A stretch of 64,000 bases of DNA from Pseudomonas graminis. Lineage in GTDB: Bacteria; Pseudomonadota; Gammaproteobacteria; Pseudomonadales; Pseudomonadaceae. Under the pieces are notes generated by a model. That model was not told the DNA's origin. It worked only from the letters and a program-made list of their open reading frames with translations, and did not search any database. Both the position numbers and the translations under genes were made by a program. The DNA is taken from NCBI RefSeq assembly GCF_004364335.1, contig NZ_SOCR01000016.1:81000-144999 (forward strand), given 5' to 3'. Below, piece after piece: positions 16,443-24,673 of the stretch (the first letter of the stretch is position 1; every line of letters begins with the position of its first letter).

Positions 16443-17759
16443 CGTGGGAGCCGGCTTGCTGGCGAACGCAGTGGGTCTGAAACGGAGATGTCGACTGACC
16501 CACCGCCTTCGCGGGCAAGCGCGCTCCTACAGTGGATCTCGGCAACGCACGCAATCGTCGGCGTAAACGAAACCCGTAGGAGCCGGCTTGCTGGCGAACG
16601 CGGTGGGTCTGAAACGGAGATGTCGATTGACCCACCGCGTTCGCGGGCAAGCGCGCTCCTACAGGGGACCTCGGCACGGCACGCAATCGTCGGCGTAAAC
16701 GAAACCCGTAGGCGCCGGCTTGCTGGCGAACGCGGGGTTCTGAAACGGAGATGCCGATTGACCCACCGCGTTCGCGGGCAAGCGCGCTCCTACAGGGGAC
16801 CTCGGCAAAACAGGCAATCGTCGGCGATCACAGTATCCGTAGGAGCCGGCTTGCTGGCGAACGCGGGGTTCTGAAACGGAGATGTCGACTGACACACCGC
16901 CTTCGCGGGCAAGCGCGCTCCTACAGGGGACCTCGACACAGCACGCAATCGTCGGCGAGCACAAAATCCGTAGGAGCCGGCTTGCTGGCGAACGCGGTGG
17001 GTCTGAAACGGAGATGTCGATTGACCCACTGCGTTCGCGGGCAAGCGCGCTCCTACAGGGGAACTGGGCACAGCACGCAATCGTCGGCGATCATAAAATC
17101 CGTAGGCGCCGGCTTGCTGGCGAACGCCGTGGGTCTGAAACGGAGATGCCGATTGACCCACCGCGTTCGCGGGCAAGCGCGCTCCTACAGGGGACCTCGG
17201 CACAGCACGCAATCGTCGGCGATCACAAAATCCGTAGGCGCCGGCTTGCTGGCGAACGCGGTGGGGCTGAAACGGAGATGTCGGCTGACCCACCGCGTTC
17301 GCGGGCAAGCGCGCTCCTACAGGGGAACTGGGCAAGGCAGGCAATCGTCGGCGATCACAAAATCCGTGGGAGCCGGCTTGCTGGCGAACGCGGTGGGGCT
17401 GTAACGGAGATGCCGATTGACCCACCGCGTTCGCGGGCAAGCGCGCTCCTACAGGGGAACTGGGCAAGGCAGGCAATCGTCGGCGCACACAAAATCCGTA
17501 GGAGCCGGCTTGCTGGCGAACGCGGTGGGGCTGTAACGAAGATGCCGACTGACCCACCGCGTTCGCGGGCAAGCGCGCTCCTACAGGGGACCTCGGCAAA
17601 ACAGGCAATCGTCGGCGATCACAGGATCCGTAGGACCCGGCTTGCTGGCGAACGCGGGGGTCTGAAACGGAGATGCCGATTGATCCACCGCGTTCGCGGG
17701 CAAGCGCGCTCCTACAGGGGAACTGGGCAAGGCAGGCAATCGTCGGCAATCACAAAATT
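16443..17759. repeat. Ten-copy tandem array of a 131-132 bp REP doublet
   Basis: Ten units begin with CGTAGG or CGTGGG at 16443, 16575, 16707, 16838, 16969, 17101, 17233, 17365, 17497 and 17629. Each unit has a REP half-site of the GCCGGCTTGCTGGCGAACGC type, about 25 bases centred on CTGAAACGGAGATG, an inverted half-site of the GTTCGCGGGCAAGCGCGCTC type, then a spacer ending GGCAATCGTCGGCG plus a variable tail such as ATCACAAAATC. The copies differ only at scattered bases. An eleventh unit decays at 17760 (CGGAGGCGTAGCGAG). Another half-site (AACGGCTTTAGCCGGGAAG) lies just upstream near 16410. The array fills most of the 1.7-kb gap after the GlxA-type gene. Confidence 0.95.
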
Positions 17760-18080
17760 CGGAGGCGTAGCGAGCAACATACGGAGATGAGCGTGAAGTA
17801 ATTAATTTTCATGAATTGATATTTTTATCCTGTTTCGTGTAATTTAATTTCCATCACGAAATCAGAGATAACAATAATGACTGCCTGTGATCGTCCCGCC
17901 CCCGCTTTTCTTTCGCCGTTGATGGCGCTTGCAATACCCACTGCCGAGATCGTTTTCACTGCCTGGCTGCGCGCCGGTTAACGCCATTGCGCGGGTGAGT
18001 CCTGCTTTGTTCAGCTCGACAGCCCAGTCCCGCCGCTGCCCAAGCCCTGACCTCCTCATTCTCAGCAAGGAATCCGTTGC
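17760..18080 (+). other. Upstream region of the permease/RpiR/deacylase operon
   Basis: These 321 bases are AT-rich at 17790-17875, in contrast to the flanks, and must hold the operon promoter. TGAAGTAATTAATTTTCA (17794-17811) has TGAA/TTCA ends around an AT core and overlaps the perfect palindrome TTCATGAA (17808-17815). RpiR-family proteins often bind TGAAA-N-TTTCA-like sites, so this is a candidate operator for the regulator at 19431. A 34-codon frame at 17877-17981 is open but has no convincing ribosome-binding site. Confidence 0.4.
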
Positions 18081-19430
18081 ATGCCTCCGTCAACCGGCCT
18101 GTCTCTGTTGGTCTATGCCGCCGTCGCGATCATCGCCCTGATCGTGCTTATCGCGCGCTTTCGTCTCAATCCGTTCATCGTCATCACCCTGGTGTCCGTC
18201 GGCCTCGCGTTGGTCGCCGGGATGCCGGCCAATGCCGTCGTTGCGTCCTATGAGGGTGGCGTCGGCAAGACGCTGGGGCACATCGCGCTGGTCGTGGCGC
18301 TGGGCACCATGCTCGGCAAGATGATGGCCGAGTCCGGCGGCGCCGAGCAGGTGGCGCGCACCTTGATCGACCGCTTCGGCGAGCGCAATGCGCACTGGGC
18401 GATGGTCTGCATCGCGTTCCTGGTGGGGCTGCCGCTGTTTTTCGAAGTGGGTTTCGTGCTGCTGGTGCCGATCGCGTTCACCGTCGCCCGCCGGGTCGGG
18501 GTGTCGATTCTGATGGTCGGCCTGCCGATGGTCGCCGGCCTCTCGGTGGTCCACGCCCTGGTGCCGCCACACCCTGCTGCCATGCTGGCGGTGCAGGCCT
18601 ATCAGGCGTCAGTGGGCCAGACCCTGTTTTACGCCATCCTCATCGGCATCCCCACCGCGATCATTGCCGGCCCGATCTACGCGCGCTTCATCGTGCCGCA
18701 CATTCATTTGCCCGATGAAAACCCGCTCGCCAAACAATTTCTCGACCGTGAACCCCGTCCTCAACTGCCAAGCTTCGGCATCACCATGGCGACCATTCTG
18801 CTGCCCGTGGTGCTGATGCTGCTGGGTGGCTGGGCCAACCTGATTTCCACCCCGGGCAGCGGCTTCAACAGCTTCCTGCTGTTCATCGGCAACTCGGTGA
18901 TCGCGCTGCTGCTGGCCACGTTGCTAAGCTTCTGGACGTTAGGCATTGCCCAGGGCTTCTCACGGGATTCAATCCTGAAATTCACCCAGGAATGCCTGGC
19001 GCCGACGGCCAGCATCACGTTGCTGGTGGGCGCTGGCGGCGGTCTGAACCGGATTCTCGTCGACAGCGGCGTGACCAACGAGATTGTCGGTCTGGCGCAG
19101 GACTGGCATCTGTCGCCGCTGTTGATGGGCTGGCTGTTCGCCGCACTGATGCGCGTTGCCACGGGTTCGGCCACGGTGGCAATGACCACCGCGTCCGGCA
19201 TCGTGGCCCCCGTGGCGCTGGGCCTGGGCTACCCCCATCCGGAGCTGCTGGTGCTCGCAACCGGTGCCGGCTCGGTGATTTTTTCCCACGTCAACGACGG
19301 CGGGTTCTGGCTGATCAAGGAGTACTTCAACATGACCGTGGCACAGACCTTCAAAACCTGGACGGTGCTGGAAACGCTGATTTCGGTGATCGCTTTCGTC
19401 CTGACCCTCGGGCTGGCGCAGGTGATCTGA
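18081..19430 (+). CDS. GntP-family (gluconate:H+ symporter type) permease
   Basis: The product is 449 residues with a dozen or more hydrophobic segments; CAAGGA precedes the start. Family motifs include ALGTMLGKMMAESGGAEQVA, LVGLPLFFEVGFVLLVPIAF, HALVPPHPAAMLA, MRVATGSATVAMTTASGIVAP and the C-terminal FSHVNDGGFWLIKEYFNMTV. It is closely related in layout to the gluconate permease at 37776, but it lies in an operon with an RpiR regulator and an N-acyl-D-amino-acid deacylase instead of a gluconate kinase. Its substrate is therefore more likely an acylated D-amino acid or a related acid than gluconate. It acts in the inner membrane. Confidence 0.88.
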   Translation: MPPSTGLSLLVYAAVAIIALIVLIARFRLNPFIVITLVSVGLALVAGMPANAVVASYEGGVGKTLGHIALVVALGTMLGKMMAESGGAEQVARTLIDRFGERNAHWAMVCIAFLVGLPLFFEVGFVLLVPIAFTVARRVGVSILMVGLPMVAGLSVVHALVPPHPAAMLAVQAYQASVGQTLFYAILIGIPTAIIAGPIYARFIVPHIHLPDENPLAKQFLDREPRPQLPSFGITMATILLPVVLMLLGGWANLISTPGSGFNSFLLFIGNSVIALLLATLLSFWTLGIAQGFSRDSILKFTQECLAPTASITLLVGAGGGLNRILVDSGVTNEIVGLAQDWHLSPLLMGWLFAALMRVATGSATVAMTTASGIVAPVALGLGYPHPELLVLATGAGSVIFSHVNDGGFWLIKEYFNMTVAQTFKTWTVLETLISVIAFVLTLGLAQVI

Positions 19431-20291
19431 GTGGACATTCTTTACCAGATCCGCGCCCGTCAGGACTCGTTCAGCGCCGGCGAAGGCCGCATCGCCAGAC
19501 TGGTGCTCAGTGACGTGGCGTTTGCCGCCAGCGCCAGCCTTGACGACCTCGCCGCCCGCGCCGAGGTCAGCAGCGCGACGCTGTCACGTTTCGCCCGCAC
19601 GGTGGGCTGCAAGGACCTGCGGGACCTGCGCCTGCAACTGGCCCAGGCCAGCGCCGTGGGCAACCGCTTCCTCACTGCGGAGCAGGCGCCGGAACAGTCG
19701 GCGTTTTTCACTCAGATCGTCGGCGACATCGAGTCCACCCTGCGTCAGCACCTGGCCGGGTTTGATGAGTCGCGCTTCCAGGCGGCGGTGGCCCTGCTGA
19801 CGCCGGCGCGGATGATTCACAGCTTCGGCATGGGCGGCGCGTCCAGCCTGTGCAGCGAAGAATTGCAGACCCGGCTGGTGCGCCTCGGCTACCCGATTGC
19901 CGCCAGCCGCGACCCGGTGATGATGCGCCTGATCGCCGCGACCCTCGGCCCGGAGCACAGCGTGATTGTCTGCTCCCTGAGCGGGCGCCCCCCTGAACTG
20001 CTCGACGCAGTGGATCTGGCTCGCAGCTATGGCGCAAAGATTCTCGCCATTACCCTGCCCGGCTCACCGCTGGCGGAACGGGCGGATGTGCTGTTGCCGC
20101 TGCAGATCGCCGAGACCCATTTCATCTACAAACCCACGGCCGCGCGCTACGGCATGCTGCTGACCATCGATGTGCTGGCTACTGAACTGGCGCTGACTGC
20201 GCCCGATGCCAACCGCGAACGGCTGCGGCGGATCAAGCTGGCGCTGGATGACTACCGCGGCGGCGACGACGGCCTGCCCCTTGGAGACTGA
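19431..20291 (+). CDS. MurR/RpiR-family transcriptional regulator
   Basis: The product is 286 residues. The GTG start follows the permease stop codon directly (TGA then GTG), with AGGTGA a few bases upstream, so translation is probably coupled. Residues about 1-77 form the RpiR helix-turn-helix (LDDLAARAEVSSATLSRFARTVGCKDLRDLRLQL). Residues about 120-260 form a SIS sugar-phosphate-type domain (HSFGMGGASSLCSEELQTRL, IVCSLSGRPPELLDAVDLAR, KILAITLPGSPLAERADVLL). It is the internal regulator of this operon. The effector bound by the SIS domain is unknown. Confidence 0.9.
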   Translation: MDILYQIRARQDSFSAGEGRIARLVLSDVAFAASASLDDLAARAEVSSATLSRFARTVGCKDLRDLRLQLAQASAVGNRFLTAEQAPEQSAFFTQIVGDIESTLRQHLAGFDESRFQAAVALLTPARMIHSFGMGGASSLCSEELQTRLVRLGYPIAASRDPVMMRLIAATLGPEHSVIVCSLSGRPPELLDAVDLARSYGAKILAITLPGSPLAERADVLLPLQIAETHFIYKPTAARYGMLLTIDVLATELALTAPDANRERLRRIKLALDDYRGGDDGLPLGD

Positions 20292-20295
20292 CCCC

Positions 20296-21762
20296 ATGCT
20301 TTACGACCTGATCATTCGCGACGCGCTGGTGATCGACGGCAGCAATTCCCCCGGCTACCGCGCCGACGTGGCCATTCGCGAAGGCCGCATTCAGCGCATC
20401 GGCGATCTGCACGACGTCTCCGCCCGCGAAGAAGTCAACGCTGCCGGCCGCGTGCTGGCGCCGGGTTTCATCGACGTGCACACCCACGACGACACCGTGG
20501 TGATTCGTCAGCCGGCGATGCTGCCGAAGATCACCCAGGGCGTGACCACGGTGATCGTCGGCAACTGCGGCATCAGCGCGTCACCCGTTTCCCTGGCGGG
20601 GGATCCGCCGGACCCAATGAACCTGCTCGGTCCCGCTGCCGCTTTCGTTTATCCGCGCTTTATCGACTATCGCAACGCGGTGGACGCGGCGCGGCCGGCG
20701 GTCAATGTGGCGGCGCTGATCGGTCACACCGCGCTGCGCAGCAATCACATGGACGATCTTTTTCGAACGGCGCGCGCGGATGAAATCAGCGCCATGCGCG
20801 GGCAACTGCGTGACAGCCTGGCCGACGGCGCGCTCGGCCTGTCCACCGGTCTGGCTTATGCCTCGGCTTACTCGGCTGAAACGGATGAAGTCAAACAGTT
20901 GGCCGAGGAGCTGACGGCGTTTGGCGCGGTGTACACGACGCACCTGCGCAGTGAGTTCGAGCCGGTGCTGGAGGCCATGGACGAGGCGTTCGAAATAGGC
21001 CGTCACGCGAAATCGCCGGTGGTCATTTCCCATATGAAATGCGCGGGCGCAGGCAACTGGGGTCGCAGTCCGCAGCTGCTGGCGTCCCTGGAAAACGCCG
21101 CGCTGACCCACCCGGTGGGCTGCGATTGCTACCCCTATGCGGCCAGTTCTTCGACGCTGGATTTGAAACAGGTCACCGATGCCTTTCCCATCACCATCAC
21201 CTGGTCGACGCCGCATCCGGATCAGGGCGGACGCGAGCTGAAGGACATTGCCGCCGACTGGGGCCTTTCGCTGGTGGACGCCGCGGGGAAACTGCAACCG
21301 GCTGGCGCCGTGTATTACGGCATGGATGAAAAGGATGTGCAGCGGATCATGAAGCACCCGCTGTCGATGATCGGTTCGGACGGACTGCCGGAAGACCCGT
21401 TTCCGCACCCGCGCCTGTGGGGTGCGTTTCCCCGGGTGCTCGGGCATTTCAGTCGGGATGTGGGGCTGTTCCCGTTGCACACCGCCGTGCACAAGATGAC
21501 CGGACTGACCGCCACGCGCTTCGGGCTGCACGATCGGGGGTTCGTGCGCGAGGGGTATTGCGCGGACCTGGTGCTGTTCAACGCGGACACCGTGCGTGAT
21601 GTGGCGGATTTCAAAGAACCCAAGCGCGCGGCCGAGGGCATTGATGCGGTATGGGTGAACGGGCATTTGAGTTACGCCGAGGGCAAGCCCCAAGGTGAAC
21701 GGCAAGGGCGGTTCTTGCCGAGGAGTGGGTCGTTGGTGGGTGGGTTTGGGTTACAGAAGTAG
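20296..21762 (+). CDS. N-acyl-D-amino-acid deacylase (D-aminoacylase)
   Basis: The product is 488 residues from MLYDLIIRDALVIDGSNSPG. It starts 4 bases after the RpiR stop; a longer reading would overlap that gene. The amidohydrolase zinc site is intact: His62 and His64 in DVHTHDD, the characteristic Cys91 in VIVGNCGISAS, then TTHLRSEF and ISHMKCAGAGNWG histidines, and MIGSDGLPEDPFPHPR with the catalytic aspartate. These positions agree with the Alcaligenes D-aminoacylases. It hydrolyses N-acyl-D-amino acids to D-amino acid and fatty acid or acetate in the cytosol, probably after uptake by the GntP-type permease. No racemase or D-amino-acid oxidase is adjacent. Confidence 0.9.
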   Translation: MLYDLIIRDALVIDGSNSPGYRADVAIREGRIQRIGDLHDVSAREEVNAAGRVLAPGFIDVHTHDDTVVIRQPAMLPKITQGVTTVIVGNCGISASPVSLAGDPPDPMNLLGPAAAFVYPRFIDYRNAVDAARPAVNVAALIGHTALRSNHMDDLFRTARADEISAMRGQLRDSLADGALGLSTGLAYASAYSAETDEVKQLAEELTAFGAVYTTHLRSEFEPVLEAMDEAFEIGRHAKSPVVISHMKCAGAGNWGRSPQLLASLENAALTHPVGCDCYPYAASSSTLDLKQVTDAFPITITWSTPHPDQGGRELKDIAADWGLSLVDAAGKLQPAGAVYYGMDEKDVQRIMKHPLSMIGSDGLPEDPFPHPRLWGAFPRVLGHFSRDVGLFPLHTAVHKMTGLTATRFGLHDRGFVREGYCADLVLFNADTVRDVADFKEPKRAAEGIDAVWVNGHLSYAEGKPQGERQGRFLPRSGSLVGGFGLQK

Positions 21763-21820
21763 TACCCAGGCGCCGAAAGCGCAGCGCTTGCACCCCCGAA
21801 AACCTTGGTGGACACACATC

Positions 21821-21910
21821 CGTAGGAGCCGGCTTGCTGGCGAACACGTTGTGTCAGGCGACATCTGCGAGGCTGACCCGCCGCATTCGCCAGCAAGCCG
21901 GCTCCTACAG
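21821..21910. repeat. Inverted REP pair
   Basis: CGTAGGAGCCGGCTTGCTGG and, 65 bases on, its inverse GCCAGCAAGCCGGCTCCTAC can pair into a cruciform or transcript hairpin between the convergent deacylase and fahA genes. Confidence 0.9.
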
Positions 21911-21952
21911 ATCAAAGTTGGCGTGCAATGAAGTATCGAGCCTGGCTCTCAA

Positions 21953-23251
21953 TCAGCCAATCACTACCCCACGGCACTCGCCAAACCCGATGCTCACTTC
22001 ACCGTCCTTGCGGCAGCGCGCTTTAAGAATCACCTCATCGCCTGCCTCCAGAAAGGTCCGCGTCTCGCCGTTGGGCAGTTCGACGGCGCGCTTTCCGCCT
22101 TCGGTCATCTCCAGCAGGCTGCCGAGCTGCCCGGGTTGCGGCCCTGACAAAGTGCCGGTGCCGAACAGATCCCCCGCCTGCAGCTTGCAGCCGTTGACGC
22201 TGTGGTGGGCCACCATCTGCGCGACGGTCCAGTACATGTTCAGCGTGTTGCTCAGGGACAGACGCTGGGGCGCGACGCCCTGCTCTTTCATTCGCGCGGT
22301 GAGCAGCAGCACTTCCAGTTCGATGTCCAGCGCGCCGCCGGCCTGGTCCTGCTCGTCGAACAGGTAAGCCATGGGCGGCGGGTCACCCTCGGGACGCGCC
22401 GGCTGGGCCGCGCGAAACGGCGCCAGTGCCTCGGCCGTGACCACCCACGGCGAAATGCTGGTGGCAAAGCTCTTCGACAGAAACGGCCCGAGCGGCTGGT
22501 ATTCCCAGGCTTGCAGGTCCCGGGCCGACCAGTCGTTGAGCAGGCAGAAACCGGCGATGTGCTCGCCCGCCCTGCCGATAGCGACAGGCTCGCCCGCCTC
22601 GTTGCCCTGCCCGATCCACACGCCCACTTCCAGTTCGTAATCCAGGCGCTTGCTCGGGCCGAAATCCGGCGTATCAGCACCCGGCTTCAGGGTCTGCCCG
22701 CTGGGGCGCTTGACCGGCATTCCGGACACACCCAGCGTCGACGCTCGCCCGTGGTAGGCGATCGGCACGTACTTGTAGTTTGGCAGCAGCGGGTTATCCG
22801 GGCGGAACAGCTTGCCGACGTTCATCGCATGATGAATGCCGACGTAAAAATCGGTGTAGTCGCCGACCTGCGCCGGCATGTGCATCTGGCAGTCAGCCAT
22901 CGGCACCAGCAGACGATCCCCCATCGCTTGCAAGCGCTCACGCTGCAGGTTTTTTTTGTCGAGCAGGTGCAGCAATTCGTGGCGCAGCGCCTGCCGCGAC
23001 GAACCGCCCAGGGCGAAAAAGTCGTTCAACTGGCCTCGGCAGGCAGCTTCGACGGCCACGCGTGCGGCGCCATTGAACAGACTGGCCTCAAGGGCGGTTT
23101 GCAGGTCCAGAATGTAATCGCCGATGGCAACGCCGCCGCGCTTGCCGAAACCGGGGCGGCTGAACACACCCAGGGGCAGGTTCTGCAGGGGGAAATCGGG
23201 ATGGTCGTTGGCGCTGGCGACCCAGCTGCGCGGGTGCTGTGAAGTACTCAT
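21953..23251 (-). CDS. fahA: Fumarylacetoacetase
   Basis: The product is 432 residues from MSTSQHPRSWVASANDHPDF. The ATG overlaps the hmgA stop codon by four bases (ATGA), so the two are translationally coupled; the longer frame upstream lies inside hmgA and is spurious. Metal- and substrate-site motifs are present: DYTDFYVGIHHAMNVGKLFR (catalytic His, metal Asp), YHGRAST, LDYELEVGVWIG, FCLLNDWSARDLQAWEYQPL and LLLTARMKEQG. It cleaves fumarylacetoacetate to fumarate and acetoacetate, the last step of tyrosine/phenylalanine breakdown. It is transcribed with hmgA under HmgR. Confidence 0.96.
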   Translation of the reverse strand: MSTSQHPRSWVASANDHPDFPLQNLPLGVFSRPGFGKRGGVAIGDYILDLQTALEASLFNGAARVAVEAACRGQLNDFFALGGSSRQALRHELLHLLDKKNLQRERLQAMGDRLLVPMADCQMHMPAQVGDYTDFYVGIHHAMNVGKLFRPDNPLLPNYKYVPIAYHGRASTLGVSGMPVKRPSGQTLKPGADTPDFGPSKRLDYELEVGVWIGQGNEAGEPVAIGRAGEHIAGFCLLNDWSARDLQAWEYQPLGPFLSKSFATSISPWVVTAEALAPFRAAQPARPEGDPPPMAYLFDEQDQAGGALDIELEVLLLTARMKEQGVAPQRLSLSNTLNMYWTVAQMVAHHSVNGCKLQAGDLFGTGTLSGPQPGQLGSLLEMTEGGKRAVELPNGETRTFLEAGDEVILKARCRKDGEVSIGFGECRGVVIG

Positions 23252-24564
23252 CGTTGGCTGTCCGTGTCGAAAGGCTTGAACGTTCTGGCGATGCCATCCC
23301 AGCAGGCATCGTAGTCGCTTTGCAGCTGAGGGCATTCCAGCGCGTGATAACTGGGACGCAGGACTTTGCCGGTCTCGAACATGAACGCCATGGTCTGCTC
23401 GATCTTGTGCGGCGTGAGCTCGGCGGCGATGGCTTTCTCGGCGCTGGCGTTGTCCGGGCCGTGGGCGCTCATGCAATTGTGCAGCGACGCGCCGCCGGGC
23501 ATGAAGCCTGCGGCCTTGGCGTCGTAGGCGCCATCGATCAGGCCCATGAACTCGTTCATCAGGTTGCGGTGGAACCACGGCGGCCGGAAGGTGTTTTCCG
23601 CCACCATCCAGCGCGGCGGGAAGATCACGAAATCGACGTTCGCCTGACCTTCAACGGCGCCCGGCGAGGTCAGCACGGTGAAGATCGACGGATCGGGATG
23701 GTCGTAACTCACCGTGCCCAAGGTGTTGAACAGGCGCAGGTCGTATTTATACGGGACGTTGTTGCCGTGCCACGCGACGACATCGAAGGGGGAATGGCCC
23801 AGCGTGGTCCCCCACAGTTCGCCGAGGAATTTCTGCACCAGCACGGTGGGCTGTGCGCTGTCTTCAAAATGCGCGCGGGGCACCTGGAAATCCCGGGGAT
23901 TGGCCAGGCCGTTGCTGCCGATCGGGCCGAGGTCAGGCAGCCGCAAGGCGCAGCCGTGGTTCTCACAGATGTAACCCCGCGCTGTGCCGTCGAGCAGTTC
24001 GACGCTGAATTTCAAACCCCTCGGCAACACGACGATTTCCTGCGGTTCCACATCGATCAGGCCCAGTTCGGTGGTGATGCGCAGTCGGCCCTGCTGGGGG
24101 ACGATCAGCCATTCGCCGTCGGCGTTGAAGAACGCGCGCTGCATGGAGCGGTTGGCCGTGTAGACGTAGACGCTCACGCCCTCGGCCTGCTCGGCAGACG
24201 AGGTGCTGGCCAGCGCGTGCAGGCCATCGATGAAATCGGCGGGTTCGGCGGGGATGTCGAACGCATTCCAGCGCAGGCGATTGGGGGTGACGGGGCCTTG
24301 CTGCTGGCCGGTGATCTGCCGCTCGAGACGCTGAAAGCGAGGGTGCGCGGCGGACGGTTGAATGCGGTAGAGCCAGGAGCGTCGGGCTTCGGCGCGGGGC
24401 ACGGTGAACGCGGTCCCGGAGAATTGCTCGGCGTAGAGGCCCAGCGGATGACGCTGCGGCGAGTTCTGCCCGTGGGGCAAACCGCCCGGCATTGCCTCGC
24501 TGCTGAATTGATTGCCGAAGCCATGCTGGTAACGCAGGGGCTCGGATCGGGGTGCTGTGGACAT
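23248..24564 (-). CDS. hmgA: Homogentisate 1,2-dioxygenase
   Basis: The product is 438 residues beginning MSTAPRSEPLRYQHGFGNQF. It has GAGG 5 bases before the start, directly preceded by an AACAATAA tract. Iron ligands lie in FHRNLMNEFMG (His and Glu) and SLHNCMSAHGPDN (His); WHGNNVPYKYDL and the upstream QGPVTPNRLRW region are family signatures. It opens the ring of homogentisate to maleylacetoacetate. It is first gene of hmgA-fahA and divergent from hmgR; the 25-bp operator lies 23 bases upstream of its start codon. The A-rich tract next to the ribosome-binding site fits Hfq/Crc repression, which is known for hmgA in P. putida. Confidence 0.96.
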   Translation of the reverse strand: MSTAPRSEPLRYQHGFGNQFSSEAMPGGLPHGQNSPQRHPLGLYAEQFSGTAFTVPRAEARRSWLYRIQPSAAHPRFQRLERQITGQQQGPVTPNRLRWNAFDIPAEPADFIDGLHALASTSSAEQAEGVSVYVYTANRSMQRAFFNADGEWLIVPQQGRLRITTELGLIDVEPQEIVVLPRGLKFSVELLDGTARGYICENHGCALRLPDLGPIGSNGLANPRDFQVPRAHFEDSAQPTVLVQKFLGELWGTTLGHSPFDVVAWHGNNVPYKYDLRLFNTLGTVSYDHPDPSIFTVLTSPGAVEGQANVDFVIFPPRWMVAENTFRPPWFHRNLMNEFMGLIDGAYDAKAAGFMPGGASLHNCMSAHGPDNASAEKAIAAELTPHKIEQTMAFMFETGKVLRPSYHALECPQLQSDYDACWDGIARTFKPFDTDSQR

Positions 24565-24573
24565 GGCGACCTC

Positions 24574-24581
24574 TTATTGTT
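24574..24581 (-). promoter_or_regulatory. A-rich Hfq/Crc-type motif in the hmgA leader
   Basis: On the minus strand AACAATAA lies immediately upstream of the GAGG ribosome-binding site of hmgA, within a run of A. AANAANAA tracts at ribosome-binding sites are the known Hfq/Crc targets in Pseudomonas. Confidence 0.5.
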
Positions 24582-24587
24582 TTTTTT

Positions 24588-24612
24588 CGTAAGCGTATTA
24601 CGCATAACGTAA
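24588..24612. promoter_or_regulatory. Putative HmgR operator, hmgA/hmgR copy
   Basis: CGTAA-GCGTA-TTACG-CATAA-CGTAA has three CGTAA/TTACG half-sites at 10-bp spacing in alternating orientation. It sits between the divergent hmgA and hmgR genes. A near-identical copy with the same spacing lies before maiA at 27684-27708. Confidence 0.7.
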
Positions 24613-24673
24613 TTTGAGTTTGGAGAAGGGTCAAGCTATAAAGCAGCCTTTCCAGACCGGGGGCCTGCCTTCC

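Noticed and set aside
16443..17759. CRISPR array
   Set aside because: The whole 132-bp unit including its inter-site sequence is repeated. There are no unique spacers of constant size and no cas genes.
16751..17790. Long open frames (217, 302 and 319 codons) across the REP array on both strands
   Set aside because: They repeat one translated 44-residue pattern because the 132-bp unit is a multiple of three and lacks stops in some frames. They have no ribosome-binding sites or family features.
17877..17981. 34-codon plus-strand frame before the GntP-type permease
   Set aside because: It could be a leader peptide, but the ATG has no Shine-Dalgarno and the sequence has no run of regulatory codons.
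23252..23578. N-terminal extension of fumarylacetoacetase
   Set aside because: It overlaps hmgA out of frame and encodes a low-complexity Arg/Gln-rich sequence. The ATGA overlap start at 23251 gives the family length.
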